Source: Alentia gelatinosa
Taxonomy: Eukaryota; Annelida; Polychaeta; Phyllodocida; Polynoidae
Reading direction: 5' to 3'
Assembly (NCBI GenBank): GCA_950022655.1
Contig: OX465584.1
Location: 63,614,841 to 63,678,840, forward strand
Length of the DNA: 64,000 nucleotides
Shown in pieces: positions 52,925 through 63,645 of this stretch (position 1 is the stretch's first letter; each line of letters begins with the position of its first letter). The notes below the pieces were generated by a model. That model was given only the letters and a program-made list of their open reading frames with translations, searched no databases and was not told the origin of the DNA. Both the position numbers and the translations under genes were made by a program.

Positions 52925-53110
52925 ATCTTGTAGGTGGGTAATGAATACAATAATGACTGGTTTTGTGAGGAGTGACCGTAATCTCCTCGTAGTTGACGAC
53001 GTATTATCCTCGCTGTCGCTGAGATATTACTGCGCGTCAACTACCCGGAGATTACGGCCACTCGGAGGGTAGTTGTGGCCCATTAGATTGTAGGTCAACT
53101 CTCGACTGTA
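52925..53110. mobile_element. AB-T module A bounded on the left by an outward-facing terminus
   Basis: GGTGGGTAATGAATACAATA leads into arms CCGTAATCTCCTCGTAGTTG and complement with a CCTCGCTGTCGCTGAG tip. Confidence 0.7.
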
Positions 53111-53261
53111 GAAGCGTCCCAAGGCGCTAGAAAATATCATGTAAGGAGGTCAGGGTCAAGGTCGGGGTTTGCTGTGAATGCAGTCATTGGCTACTGGGTC
53201 TAGTCTATTCCTTATATGGACTTAGTGTAATGGGACAACTCCATGGTGCTCATAGACCCTA

Positions 53262-53570
53262 TTGAGGTATCCCATAATTCAGTCTGTTTACAAGTTCCGG
53301 TGTTCGCTGGTTGTCGCCAACCTATGGTGATAGACCCTTGAACCGTAACCCAGAATTATCCAGTTTAACCGTTTTCAGAAATCTTCAAATTGAAATTCTG
53401 ATGCCAGATAATGACATTTTTGCTATTTCTACTTATAAATCCGAAATTATATGTAGTTTCTCCGATTATAAATAAGGAAACTGTGGTTCATGCGGTCGTG
53501 GTGTGCCCAGTCAGTCGCGAGCGGAACTTGTATTTACCATGGGCGATAATGGGGAGTTTAGTAACCTCTG
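53262..53570 (+). repeat. 310-bp interspersed repeat, copy 1
   Basis: CCCTATTGAGGTATCCCATA through CCTCTGGAGGGCGTAT; aligns along its length with 57047-57358. The 3' half (TGGTCGTGGTGTGCCCAGTC) is best conserved. Class unknown. Confidence 0.85.
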
Positions 53571-54655
53571 GAGGGCGTATACAAAAAACCAGTCGTTATC
53601 GTTTATATAAACACAGGAGTAGGCCACACCTCCACCTAACACATTCCTGTATGCTTAGATATTACTACGCGTCACCTACCCGGAGATTACGGCCACTCGT
53701 ACACAAAACCAGTCATTATTGTGTAAATAAACACAGGATCAGGACACACCTCCACCTAACACCTTCCTGTATGCTCAGGCCCCTGCTAAGCCTGCCCCAG
53801 GCCCGTCTATGAAACACACTGATGAGGTCATAATTGTCACCAGGGGCGCTCCCCAGCAAACTATCCTAATGTCAGCTTGGAGAGTGCGGGAATTTGTGCA
53901 CCAAGCAGAGTTTCTGACTCATGACATTTTTAACATGTCCCCAACTTCTCTGCTCCTTGGTGTGATATTAGAAAACGTGTTGACTGGAACCGTAGGGATG
54001 CCCGATCGAGGTCTTTTGTACGTCCGGTCACTGTAGGCGGAGGGACGCATTTTATGGGACAAAAAGCCAAGAACGGCATCCCTACAGGCTCAGTTATAAC
54101 GTTTCCTTAGTATTATTTACCTTGATATTTAGAAAAATACCCTTTCATGTACTAACCTGAAGTTTGGAAATTACAAACCCTTTGACGATAGAGCCCTAGG
54201 GTTGTCAGGCTTTGGTGACAAATTCCTCAACCCAAAGTTATCAAACGGTTGTTCTCCAGATCCGAATACCTATATTGTCACCTACGCATACCTATATATC
54301 CACCCACACACCCACACCTTATCACACCCACACTACCAACACTGTCTGGCAACTGTCTCTTACGGGATAGTCATTACCTTTGTCAACTGCCTCACAATTG
54401 TCACAGAATAATCAGAGGGTTGTTGATTTTGGCGCCAGGTATGATGACTTGTCGTTTTAAATCCAGAACAATGGGTAGAATAATACGATATGAATTGATT
54501 ACTACTAATGAAGAAGCATGTAAACTTACGCTAACAAAATCAGGAGTTGGAAGAATATATTCATCAAAAAGTTACAAAATGTACAGAGAAATCCTAATAG
54601 AAATTCTGGGGTATGGGAAATAATCTTAGTTTGGTACTTTGCATCATGGCTGCAA
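53571..54655. other. No gene; AB-T fragments at the left
   Basis: ATATTACTACGCGTCA at 53661 is an AB-T arm, and ACAAAACCAGTCRTTAT occurs at 53585 and 53705. The 124-residue frame at 54249-54623 matches nothing I recognise and is not called. Confidence 0.4.
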
Positions 54656-54661
54656 TTCTAA

Positions 54662-54931
54662 GGCCCGGCGTCCACCTACTACGATAGAATCGTAGACCTC
54701 CCGATATGGCACCGATACAAAATGTCAAAATCGGAAGGTACAAAATCGTAGACATATGTCTAGACAAGCCAATCCACCACGCATTGTATGGGTTTTTTAT
54801 CGGTGTCTAATCGCAGAAACTTGGTCAACTGCCCCGATATTAGGTAACCTTCCGACGCGATTTTGATTTTTTATCGGGAGGTGCATCGTAGACCATATCG
54901 GAGCCATATCGTAGCAGGTGGACGCCGGACC
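54662..54931. mobile_element. GGCCCGGCGTCCACCTAC element with TAA target duplication
   Basis: A 270-bp element with inverted ends GGCCCGGCGTCCACCTACTA and CAGGTGGACGCCGGACC, flanked by TAA on both sides. Sister of 38065-38344. Confidence 0.9.
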
Positions 54932-54934
54932 TAA

Positions 54935-55480
54935 GTCGTAATGTATGTCACTATATGCTAGTGACTGTATATACATGAATAGGCTGATACCGAGAAAACG
55001 AACAAAACAAAACAAACAATCCGAAAGAAGCAAACAGGAGAAAAAAAATACAACACAGTCCTGAATGGGCTACACTCTCCCCCCATTGCGAGGATCCCTT
55101 ACTGTAGGTCTCTGGGGGAGAGCAACTGCTGTTTACCAATGCCATCTTTGACTGTACGTTTCTTGAGATCCCCATGGGAGTTGGTATATCGTCTTAGAGC
55201 CAACCCATTGACCGCCGAGAAACATCCGCCAGTAAAAATAGTCCGTCGCTTCATATATATGCTCTATACAACCGTCAGGGAGCAGCACTGGACCAACTTC
55301 CGGTCGGCTTGAGTGCGCATGTCAAAGGCAGGCTTTATGGCACTCTCCTAACAGAGATTCTGCGCTCTACTTCCTGTGGCCGCTTATATCTCTACCGCGA
55401 AAGATCTGCTTGGAGAGTGGCTTTATGGACGGCTGGTTAGATGGCAGGTTAATCAGGGTTGAACAATGAGACACCAAGAA
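54935..55480. other. No gene recognised
   Basis: Short frames; an isolated AGTGCGCATGTC at 55312 is weakly NRF1-like. Confidence 0.35.
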
Positions 55481-55800
55481 CCAGCGGATCCTTACATACC
55501 CCGCGTAGTGATACATCAAATGCCTCCTCTGACAAAGTAGTTCTCGCGCAACGCGGCCGGCGCTAACCGGGCGACAAGCCCGCCGCGACGCGAATAAGTT
55601 CATTTCCGATAATTTACATCTAATTTCCGCGGCCATCCAATGGCTTTAAGTCAATTACGGCGCGAAAACCATCGATTGGAGGTTTGGATTCCTCCGCGCG
55701 GCGGCCGGGACTACTTTCCAGCTGAATGTCGTCTGTTTATTGGAAGCTTTTAAAATTTGGCAGACGCTGAGGAGGAGGAGTTGCAGTAACGCGGGGAAAC
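55480..55800. promoter_or_regulatory. GC-rich island with CCAAT motifs
   Basis: CATCCAATGGC (55634) and CATCGATTGGAGG (55671) lie in CpG-rich sequence. Role inferred. Confidence 0.25.
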
Positions 55801-55865
55801 CTAATTCTCAACTTAAACCACGGGGTTTTACCCCAACTCAACAAATTGTCACTACACTGTGAACA

Positions 55866-56215
55866 ATCTAGTTTACATTAGACGACTAACTTCATGATGA
55901 CTGTAGATCGTCAAGCCAGCAGTCGTCCGATGGTGGCAATGTCCACCGCAGAAGTCGTCGACCTCAGAATGTACTTGAGGATTTACACTGATGACTAAGT
56001 TTTCATAGAATTGCCGCCTGTCTAGACGACTGATTCAAGCTGGCTTGAAATAGTCGCAGGCGTCAGAGTGTGTCCAATAGTCGTCAGGTGGTGCCAAATT
56101 GAATAATCTGACATTATCAGACGATCTGCAGGCACCACGCAATTGGCGTTTACATTAGACGATTTCTATCATTTTACTGCTGAAAGTGGTCAGAATCACT
56201 GGCCAGAATCATTTT
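55866..56215. mobile_element. TTTACACTAG foldback element
   Basis: GTTTACATTAGACGACTAAC, AGATCGTCAAGCCAGCAGTC and AGTCGTCAGGTGGTGCC follow the family order of 31300-31620. Confidence 0.65.
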
Positions 56216-56221
56216 ATGTAA

Positions 56222-56529
56222 AGCCCAATGCCCATCTACCGATTTCGAAACATTCATGTACCTTTGTCGGCGACAAACGGACGGTATTTTGTCTTAGCCA
56301 AGGCATCCTAACGGAGTCGGGCGTAGTCGGTAGATGTAGGACAGCTAGGCAAGGGTGAGCCACCAATAGAGTAGACTGATTTGCTTAGGACTAATACCCA
56401 CCAACCACTCTCTTCTATGTCCACTGGTCGAGCGAGGGGTTACGTAATTTGCCTGCGACAAGTTCACCGACTCCTATACGATTTGCGAGCTAATCGTTCA
56501 ACCGGTAATCGGCAGATGGGCATTGGGCT
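56222..56529. mobile_element. ACCGAT element, shortened, with TAA target duplication
   Basis: A 308-bp element with ends AGCCCAATGCCCATCTACCG and GGCAGATGGGCATTGGGCT, flanked by TAA. The central AACATGTTGATAAA portion is deleted. Confidence 0.88.
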
Positions 56530-56684
56530 TAAACGTCAGGTAAGGATAAGCGCAGACCTATGTTAACGGTTAAATCTATTGTCACCTCTCAAAATGTTAT
56601 CAACACAATCAGGCCGTAGCAGGCAGGTTTTTGTATCATGCATCTTATACACAATCCACGTTGAAAATGTATAGGGACCATTAT

Positions 56685-56960
56685 TTCACCCCTAAAAGAA
56701 TTGAGGACACACAGGATATAGGCCATGGAGAATGGACTGCAATACCCGTAGGGGCATGGAGAACGAATTCCAAATGTTAAGCCTATGGGACGAAAATACC
56801 AAGATAAATATCAGCAGAGGCAACTTCAAGGAGCATAAAACCGCTTTTATCTGATACCAGTCTATACTGTAATTCTTATCCACCGTTTCTGGACACATGG
56901 CATATAGATATATGGTCTATGGACACTTTGTATCAGGTGGATGATAACATGTGATATCTA
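56685..56960. mobile_element. AB-R module B and AB-T fragments
   Basis: Box CAAATGTTAAGCCTATGG at 56770 and AATACCAAGATAAAT end at 56800, followed by AB-T words (CAACTTCAAGGAGCATA, TTATCCACCG, AGGTGGATGATAA). Confidence 0.65.
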
Positions 56961-57046
56961 AACATTTAAAGTATTTCTGAAAGGTTCTCAAAACATTCTG
57001 TGAGTGCTATAATGATTTATTAAAAGAGCCCAAACCCTGTAGGCCC

Positions 57047-57358
57047 TATTGAGGTATCCCATAATTCAGTCTGTTCGCTGGTTGCCGACGTTGTATGGTG
57101 ATAGACCCTTGAACCATAACCGTAACCAAAAAATTATTGCAGTTTAACTGTTTTTATGAATATTCAAATTGGAAATCCGATGTCAGAAATGGAAATTTCT
57201 GCTATTTCTACATATAAATTCAATTATATTCAGGTTCTCCAAATATAAATGGGAAAAATTTTGGTTCATGTGGTCGTGGTGTGCCCAGCCAGTCGCGAGC
57301 GGAACTTGTATTTACCCTGGGCGATAATAGGGAATTTAGTGACCTCTGGAGGGCGTAT
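57047..57358 (+). repeat. 310-bp interspersed repeat, copy 2
   Basis: Same orientation as 53262-53570, with a 14-bp deletion after CAGTCTGTTCGC and scattered substitutions. Confidence 0.85.
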
Positions 57359-57399
57359 ATCTGAACCCTTCCAAAGGTGCAGAGGACGGCAACAGGCAT

Positions 57400-57955
57400 C
57401 TACAGCTTGATCCTTGACAGTTTTCCGACCTACAACAGCCTCACATTACTTTTCATTAAGGGCAAATCAGGGCGAAGATAACATACCACTCCGGCAGCAA
57501 ATCAACGGCGTCTGCCCACATCGCTGTCAGCCAATCAACGCCCGTCTTACAAATGATCTCGGCTTGTCAATCCGGCGGCCAATGAATCGCAGTGAAAAGG
57601 TGTCGCGGATGAGTGGGCGCCATTTTCTTTTTGCGATCATGAATTCGCAGCGAACGATTAACACCCCATCATCGCTATTAGCGACGCCTACTCCCCGCCT
57701 ACACTCTGACCCCCATTAACATAGTCCCGGTCAGGCGCATGAATACGGCGCTGGGGCCGGTCAACCACCGGGCTTCCGGCGGCTCACGGCGGCCGGGATT
57801 GATATCCCTCCGCCCAAACCCAATTGTGGGGCGTTCATTTAGCGACCGACGTCGGCGCCTTAATTGACCTCTGCGAAGCATCAAACCAATTTATTTGGCT
57901 GGTATCGCAATCTGGGCCGTGTTGAGTGACTTGTTTATTATGGCGAGGTGGCCGG
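57400..57955. promoter_or_regulatory. GC-rich island with several CCAAT motifs
   Basis: CAGCCAATCAACG (57527) and CGGCCAATGAATCG (57576), and GGGCGCCATTTTC at 57626. CpG-rich to the edge of the minisatellite. No coding exon recognised. Confidence 0.3.
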
Positions 57956-57959
57956 GGCA

Positions 57960-59700
57960 GGCAGGGCCGCCACCGTCACCACCGGGCGGCGACCGGGGGC
58001 CGGCGGCGGCGGGGGAGGGAGCCACGGCCCGCCGATAGGACGGGAGAGGGAGGGGGAGGAGGGAGAGAGCCACGGCCCGCCGATAGGACGGGAGAGGGAG
58101 GAGGGAGAGAGAGGAGGGAGAGAGCCACGGCCCGCCGATAGGACGGCAGAGAGAGGAGGGGGAGAGCCACGGCCCGCCGATAGGACGGCAGAGGGAGGAG
58201 GGAGAGAGCCATGGCCCGCCGATAGGACGGGAGAGGGAGGGGAGAGAGAGCCACGGCCCGCCGATAGGACGGGAGAGGGAGGGGAGAGAGAGCCACGGCC
58301 CGCCGATAGGACGGGAGAGGGAGAGAGGGGGAGAGCCACGGCCCGCCGATAGGACGGGAGAGGGAGGGGGGAGAGAGCCACGGCCCGCCGATAGGACGGC
58401 AGAGGGAGAGAGGGGGAGAGGAGGGAGAGAGCCACGGCCCGCCGATAGGACGGGAGAGGGAGGAGAGAGAGAGAGCCACGGCCCGCCGATAGGACGGGAG
58501 AGGGAGGAGGGAGAGAGAGAGAGAGCCACGGCCCGCCGATAGGACGGGAGAGGGAGGAGAGAGAGAGAGCCACGGCCAGCCGATAGGACGGGAGAGGGAG
58601 GGGGAGGAGGGAGAGGGGCGGGAGGGGAGGGAGAGAGCCACGGCCCGCCGATAGGACGGGAAAGGGAGGAGAGAGAGAGAGCCACGGCCAGCCGATAGGA
58701 CGGGAGAGGGAGGGGGAGGAGGGAGAGGGGCGGGAGGGGAGGGAGAGAGCCACGGCCCGCCGATAGGACGGGAGAGGGAGGAGAGAGAGAGAGCCACGGC
58801 CAGCCGATAGGACGGGAGAGGGAGGGGGAGGAGGGAGAGGGGCGGGAGGGGAGGGAGAGAGCCACGGCCCGCCGATAGGACGGGAGAGGGAGGAGAGAGA
58901 GAGAGCCACGGCCAGCCGATAGGACGGGAGAGGGAGGAGGGAGAGAGAGGAGGGAGAGAGCCACGGCCCGCCGATAGGACGGGAGAGGGAGGAGGGAGAG
59001 AGCCACGGCCCGCCGATAGGACGGGAGAGGGAGGAGGGAGAGAGCCACGGCCCGCCGATAGGACGGGAGAGGGAGGAGGGAGAGAGCCACGGCCCGCCGA
59101 TAGGACGGGAGAGGGAGGAGGGAGAGAGCCACGGCCCGCCGATAGGACGGGAGAGAGAGGAGGGAGAGAGCCACGGCCCGCCGATAGGACGGGAGAGGGA
59201 GGAGGGAGAGAGAGGAGAGGGCCACGGCCCGCCGATAGGACGGGAGAGGGAGAGAGGGGGAGAGCCACGGCCCGCCGATAGGACGGGAGAGGGAGGAGGG
59301 AGAGAGAGGAGAGGGCCACGGCCCGCCGATAGGACGGGAGAGGGAGAGAGGGGGAGAGCCACGGCCCGCCGATAGGACGGGAGAGGGAGGGGACAGAGAG
59401 AGGGGCGGGAGAGAGCCACGGCCCGCCGATAGGACGGGAGAGGGAGGAGGGAGAGAGAGGAGAGAGCCACGGCCCGCCGATAGGACGGGAGAGGGAGGGG
59501 GAGAGAGAGGGGCGGGAGAGAGCCACGGCCCGCCGATAGGACGGGAGAGGGAGGGGGGAGAGAGAGGGGCGGGAGAGAGCCACGGCCCGCCGATAGGACG
59601 GGAGAGGGAGGGGGGAGAGAGAGGGGCGGGAGAGAGCCACGGCCCGCCGATAGGACGGGAGAGGAGAGAGGGAGAGAGAGGAGGGGGGAGAGGGCAGGGA
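57960..59700. repeat. 42-bp purine-rich minisatellite
   Basis: Units contain CCACGGCCCGCCGATAGGAC followed by a variable GGGAGAGGGAGGAGGGAGAG tract. The basic period is 42 bp (59044 to 59086), with longer variants of about 46 to 130 bp that form higher-order blocks. About 36 copies. Minus frames of 554-952 residues are open only because stops are absent from the unit. Confidence 0.97.
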
Positions 59701-60735
59701 GAGGGGAGGGAGAGAGGAGGGAGAGAGGATGGGGAGGGAGAGAGAGAGAGACCATCAGACCGCCGATAGGACGAGAGAGGGAGGGGGGAGGGAGAGAGGG
59801 GGGAGGGGAGGGAGAGAGTAGGGAGACACTGGAGGGAGAGGGGAGAGAGGGGGAAGGAGGGAGAGGGAGAGGGAGTGCAGGGGGGAGAGGAGGGGGAGAG
59901 AGGAGAGGAGAGAGAGAGGAGGGGGAGAGAGCCACGGCCCGTCGATAGGACGGGAGAGGGAGGAGGGAGAGAGAGGGGCGGGAGAGAGGGACGGGAGAGG
60001 GGAGAAGGAGATAGGAGGGGAGGGACAGAGAGGGGAGGGAGAGAGGGAGGGAGGGAGGGAAAGAGAAGGAGGGATAGAGGGAGGGAGAGAGAGTAGGGAG
60101 ACACTGGAGGGAGAGGGGAGAGAGGGGGAAGGAGGGAGAGGGAGAGGGAGTGAAGAGGGTAGAGCAGGGGGAGAGAGGAGGGGAGAGAGGAGGGGGAGAG
60201 GGGAGGGGGGAGGAGCAGAGAAGAGGGGGAGGGAGAGAGAGAGGGGAGAGAGGAGAGGGAGAAGGGAGAGAGGAGGGGGAGAGAAGGGAGAGAGGATGGG
60301 AGGGAGAGAGCGACAAAGGGAGGAGGAGAGAAAAAGATGAGAGGAGGGGGCGTGAAAGGGAGAAAAAAAGGAAGGAGAAGAATGGGCGGAGAGAGGAGAG
60401 AGAGAGAGAAAAGGAGGGAAATTGAAGGGAAAGAGGAGGGAGAGAACTGGAAAGCGGTGATAAAGACAGTGGGAGGAGAGGGCGAGAGGAGAGAGAGAAA
60501 GAAGGACAGAAAAAGAAGGGTAAGAGGGAGGTAGAAAGAGAGAGGGAGAAGGAGAGAAAGAACATGAGACAAGAAGAGGGGGAGTGAGTAAATGAAGACA
60601 AATAGAGAAAAAGAGAGCGAATAAGAAAGGGAGAGGGAGAGAGAAAAGGAGGGGGGAGAGGATGAGAGGGAGAGAGCAGAGGGTGAGGAGTAGTGAGAGA
60701 ATGGGCAGAGCAGAGAGAGGGAGGCCCCATCAGAT
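59700..60735. repeat. (GGGAGA)-type purine tract, degenerate flank of the minisatellite
   Basis: Almost pure purine on the plus strand. A duplicated block (GGAGACACTGGAGGGAGAGG) occurs at 59822 and 60099, and isolated CCGATAGGAC-type cores remain near 59763 and 59945. Confidence 0.95.
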
Positions 60736-60739
60736 AAAA

Positions 60740-61145
60740 CCCAAGTCATTTCCTAGAAGTGGAATCGGCTAACATCATTACTCGTGGAGTATATTTTTAC
60801 AATACTAAGGTGGCGTTGAGTACAAATTCTCAATGGGGTGAGATGATATAATTATCCTACCCCTAATAGAAAAACACCATAGGCTAAACATGGGATGTGT
60901 TTATGTCATGATCATGGGCGTGACATAAAGTGTTGTTTATGTCACTACTTTCTAATATTCAAATATCGTAGAAACGGGGTAGAATAAAATCTAGACACCA
61001 CTTGTTTAAGTTTGAGTTTATTTATGTCACTCATTGAGTTGGCTCCCTAATTTCACTCGTCTTTGACTCGTGAGATTACGGAGCCAACACAATACGTGAC
61101 ATAAATTAACTCAAACTCAAACACGTCCCTCCGTACCATGTGACC
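60740..61145 (-). mobile_element. AB-R remnant, then AB-Y element (B then A)
   Basis: 60770-60845 ends AATGGGGTGAGATGATA. The AB-Y copy runs from TTATCCTACCCCTAATAG with box CCATAGGCTAAACATGGG to GGGGTAGAATAA (about 60989), then arms GTTTAAGTTTGAGTTTATTT with a GTC-TTT-GAC tip. Confidence 0.83.
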
Positions 61146-61355
61146 ACTTTCATTCTCGAAAAAGTGAGTTGTATAATTAATTATAAAATGGTGTTTTTAA
61201 TGATCTCTAGGTATGAAATAATAATGAAACATAGTGAGTGTACCTGAATTCCATCTGTTCCTCGATATTTTGATCGGATATATATTCGAACTCGTTGAAT
61301 ATTTTCGACTAAAATACTGAACAGATTCCATTCAGGCACACTAACTATGTCTCCA
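61125..61355. mobile_element. GTG-MITE with CTCCGTACCATG flank
   Basis: CCCTCCGTACCATGTGACCA leads to a 135-bp foldback (ends CATAGTGAGTGTACCTGAAT and ATTCAGGCACACTAACTATG). Same arrangement as 37740-38010. Confidence 0.82.
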
Positions 61356-61718
61356 TATAGTCTCTCATAGCTTAGGTCATTCTTCGCTCGACGCCAATCT
61401 AACGTACTTAGAACATTTCAAAAATGCATTTCTCCAGACGGAATACCTGAGTGAACAACTGTATAAATAAAGTTCGGATGCTGATTTGTAATCACAGGAG
61501 TGCAGGAACATCCCCTGCTGTCAGTGAATCCTGTCAGAAAAGCAGACGACATTCTGCCCTTCATATGTAGGTCAAGATCACCTTCATAAGTAGGTCAAGG
61601 TCATCTCACTCCCCCAGCGCCCTCTGCACGACTTAAATCACGCTAATTACTGCTACCAGGGAATGCGGTACAAATAAAGGCCCATTGCCACTTGGAGATT
61701 CCTGCCCCTGAGACTAAA
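61356..61718. other. No gene recognised
   Basis: CCCAGCGCCCTCTGCACG at 61613 resembles a CTCF core; GTAGGTCAAGRTCA.CTTCAT words repeat at 61567-61600. Nothing else. Confidence 0.35.
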
Positions 61719-61719
61719 G

Positions 61720-62012
61720 AAACCAACAAGTTTTGGTCAAAGTCGTCATTCTCCACGAGTTTGATGCAGAGTGATATGAACTAGGCAACAGACGAGTGAA
61801 TATCACATAGCATTCAAACAAGTTGGAGAACGACTTCTTTGACCAAAACAAGTTGCTTTCTGTATTTGTCTCCCCCCTACACACACTAAAGGAATGGACA
61901 ACACACTCGATATAAACCATGGAGAACGGACTGCAATACTTGTAGGGGCATGGAGAACGAGTTCCCAATGTTAAGCCTATGGACATTCATTCCAAGGGTG
62001 AGATAATACTGC
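61720..62012 (+). mobile_element. AB-R foldback element (A then B)
   Basis: Arms CCAACAAGTTTTGGTCAAAG and complement, then ATTTGTCTCCCCC. Module B ends AAGGGTGAGATAA with box CCAATGTTAAGCCTATGG. Same subtype as 40305 and 19043. Confidence 0.85.
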
Positions 62013-62281
62013 TGGGCATAATCGCCGGGAACCCGCAGTCGCACAGCGGGTGGGAGGGCATAGTCGCCTACTATACCCTGATATATTTCAAACATGTTTG
62101 AAATTGAATCGCAGTTGGTGACTCAAGCCAGCACAACAGGGGGTAGGGCAATGGTCGCCGACGATTTTGCCATTTTGTATTCCCATGTGGCGACTCATGA
62201 AATTCCTAGAAATTTTGGCTGATAGTCGGTGACGGGTGCCCTATGAATGCCCCAAAATCGCTTAGTGGGAACCGGGCTTAA
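62013..62281. mobile_element. Possible GGGCATAATCGCC element
   Basis: GCTGGGCATAATCGCCGGGA at the left recalls CCCAAAATCGCTTAGTGGGA inverted at the right; GGGCATAGTCGCC recurs at 62078. Ends unresolved. Confidence 0.35.
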
Positions 62282-62572
62282 GGAACTACATCGAGATTCA
62301 TAGCCGTTGACAATATGCCATAAGGCTTAGTTGCGGCGTAATCTCCGAGGCAAACCCGAGCGAGATTATGTAGCAAACCAAAATGAATGGCATATTATCA
62401 GTGGATCAAGTGCGGTTTAGATTTTATCTCACCCATATCACTGACTAATTGGTTGAGATGTGTGACATTATCCCCCATTAAGTATTTTTCAATAATACTC
62501 CACGGGCGTTGAGTATGAGTTTCCAATGTTAAGTTTATGGGAAAAAGATATACCAGAGGTGAGATAAACTAC
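62282..62572 (+). mobile_element. AB-R foldback element (A then B)
   Basis: Sister of 13260-13550: GGAACTACATCGAGATTCAT arm, GAGGCAAACCCGAGCGAG tip, TTATCTCACCC start, box CCAATGTTAAGTTTATGG, end GAGGTGAGATAA. Confidence 0.85.
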
Positions 62573-62809
62573 GGATCTCGGAACGCACCCGAGAACATCG
62601 GCATGGAATTTTTTTTTCAAATTTCTATTCATCCTAGATGTCAATTCGAGGTTCATTTTCTTTATTTTTATTTTTTTATATTTCCAAAATTTTCTCGGAG
62701 TCGCCAGCTACGGAAGTAACAGTCTGATAACCTTAGAATTAAAAAAGAAAATTGTCATTCTCTTTATCCACAATCGATGTGGATAGCTAGGAGCAAATGG
62801 TATGTTCAT

Positions 62810-62960
62810 CATTGATGAATGAGCGTGGAACTATTAAAAAAAACACAACAATTAAAAGGTGTGGGTTTTCTTCAGTCTATGGATCATTTTCTGTAACCTA
62901 CTTGCATTTCTACTGCCTTTCTAGGATCCAAATATATCAAGCACCAGTAGACCACCTTTC
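62810..62960 (+). repeat. GAGCGTGC repeat, truncated
   Basis: ATTGATGAATGAGCGTGGAA through AGCACCAGTAGACC aligns with the first third of 50234-50587. Confidence 0.7.
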
Positions 62961-63209
62961 CAGGCGAGCAGGTTGGAGGGTACCAGTAGCTGCAGGGGCC
63001 AGGATGCCCCTGGGCTATATGTCTCTGGGGGCGATAATGCCTTGAGGCATTCAGGAAAGTTTCACTTGTGACCTTGAGAAATTCTTTATTGCTATAGAGC
63101 AATTTCTTTTGAAACAGTATACAAAATGTATTGATTTCCACACATATCTTTCCATATTTTACAAGAACTCTTAAAACCTTTCTTGTATTCATTGGAAAAT
63201 GCCTGAATA

Positions 63210-63350
63210 TATCATGAATGCCTGTAGGTATTTTCACCCCCTGTGTACATAATGCCTGTAGGCATCTTCGTCCCCTGTGTACATAATGCCTGTAGGCATT
63301 CTCGCCCCCTGTGTACATAATGCCTGCAGGCATTTTCGCCCTGAATGGGT
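63210..63350. repeat. 34-bp tandem repeat, four units
   Basis: CCCCTGTGTACATAATGCCT plus GTAGGCATTTTCG; ATGCC starts at 63252 and 63286. GCCTGTAGGC is a small palindrome in each unit. Confidence 0.9.
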
Positions 63351-63645
63351 TAAAGTCTATGTGACTACTCTAACCTTCAGGCAGTGTATATGAAAGTGTA
63401 AGAATGGGACAGATATCTTGATAAATGGTATACAATAAATTGAGCATAACCACCCCTGAACCCACTTTAGGTATTGCCTATCTTTTGGTTTGACTATATA
63501 TCAGTGCAAACATAGGGACTATGAATCGTCATGAGAAAGTTAGACCGTAAAACAAGGTAAAATAGACAGTTCAAATCTTGGGATAAACCCCATCGATTTC
63601 TTAATTTTCTTTATTTTCACACAGTTCTGCAAAAGCAGATCTTCC
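63351..63645. other. No gene recognised
   Basis: AT-rich without supported features. Confidence 0.35.

Noticed and set aside
54249..54623. 124-residue plus-strand frame
   Set aside because: No family similarity and low-complexity start. Kept as unassigned sequence.
57891..60749. Minus-strand open frames of 952, 930 and 554 residues
   Set aside because: Three overlapping frames are open at once across a stop-free minisatellite. Composition is Ser/Pro/Leu repeats with no domain, splice logic or start context.
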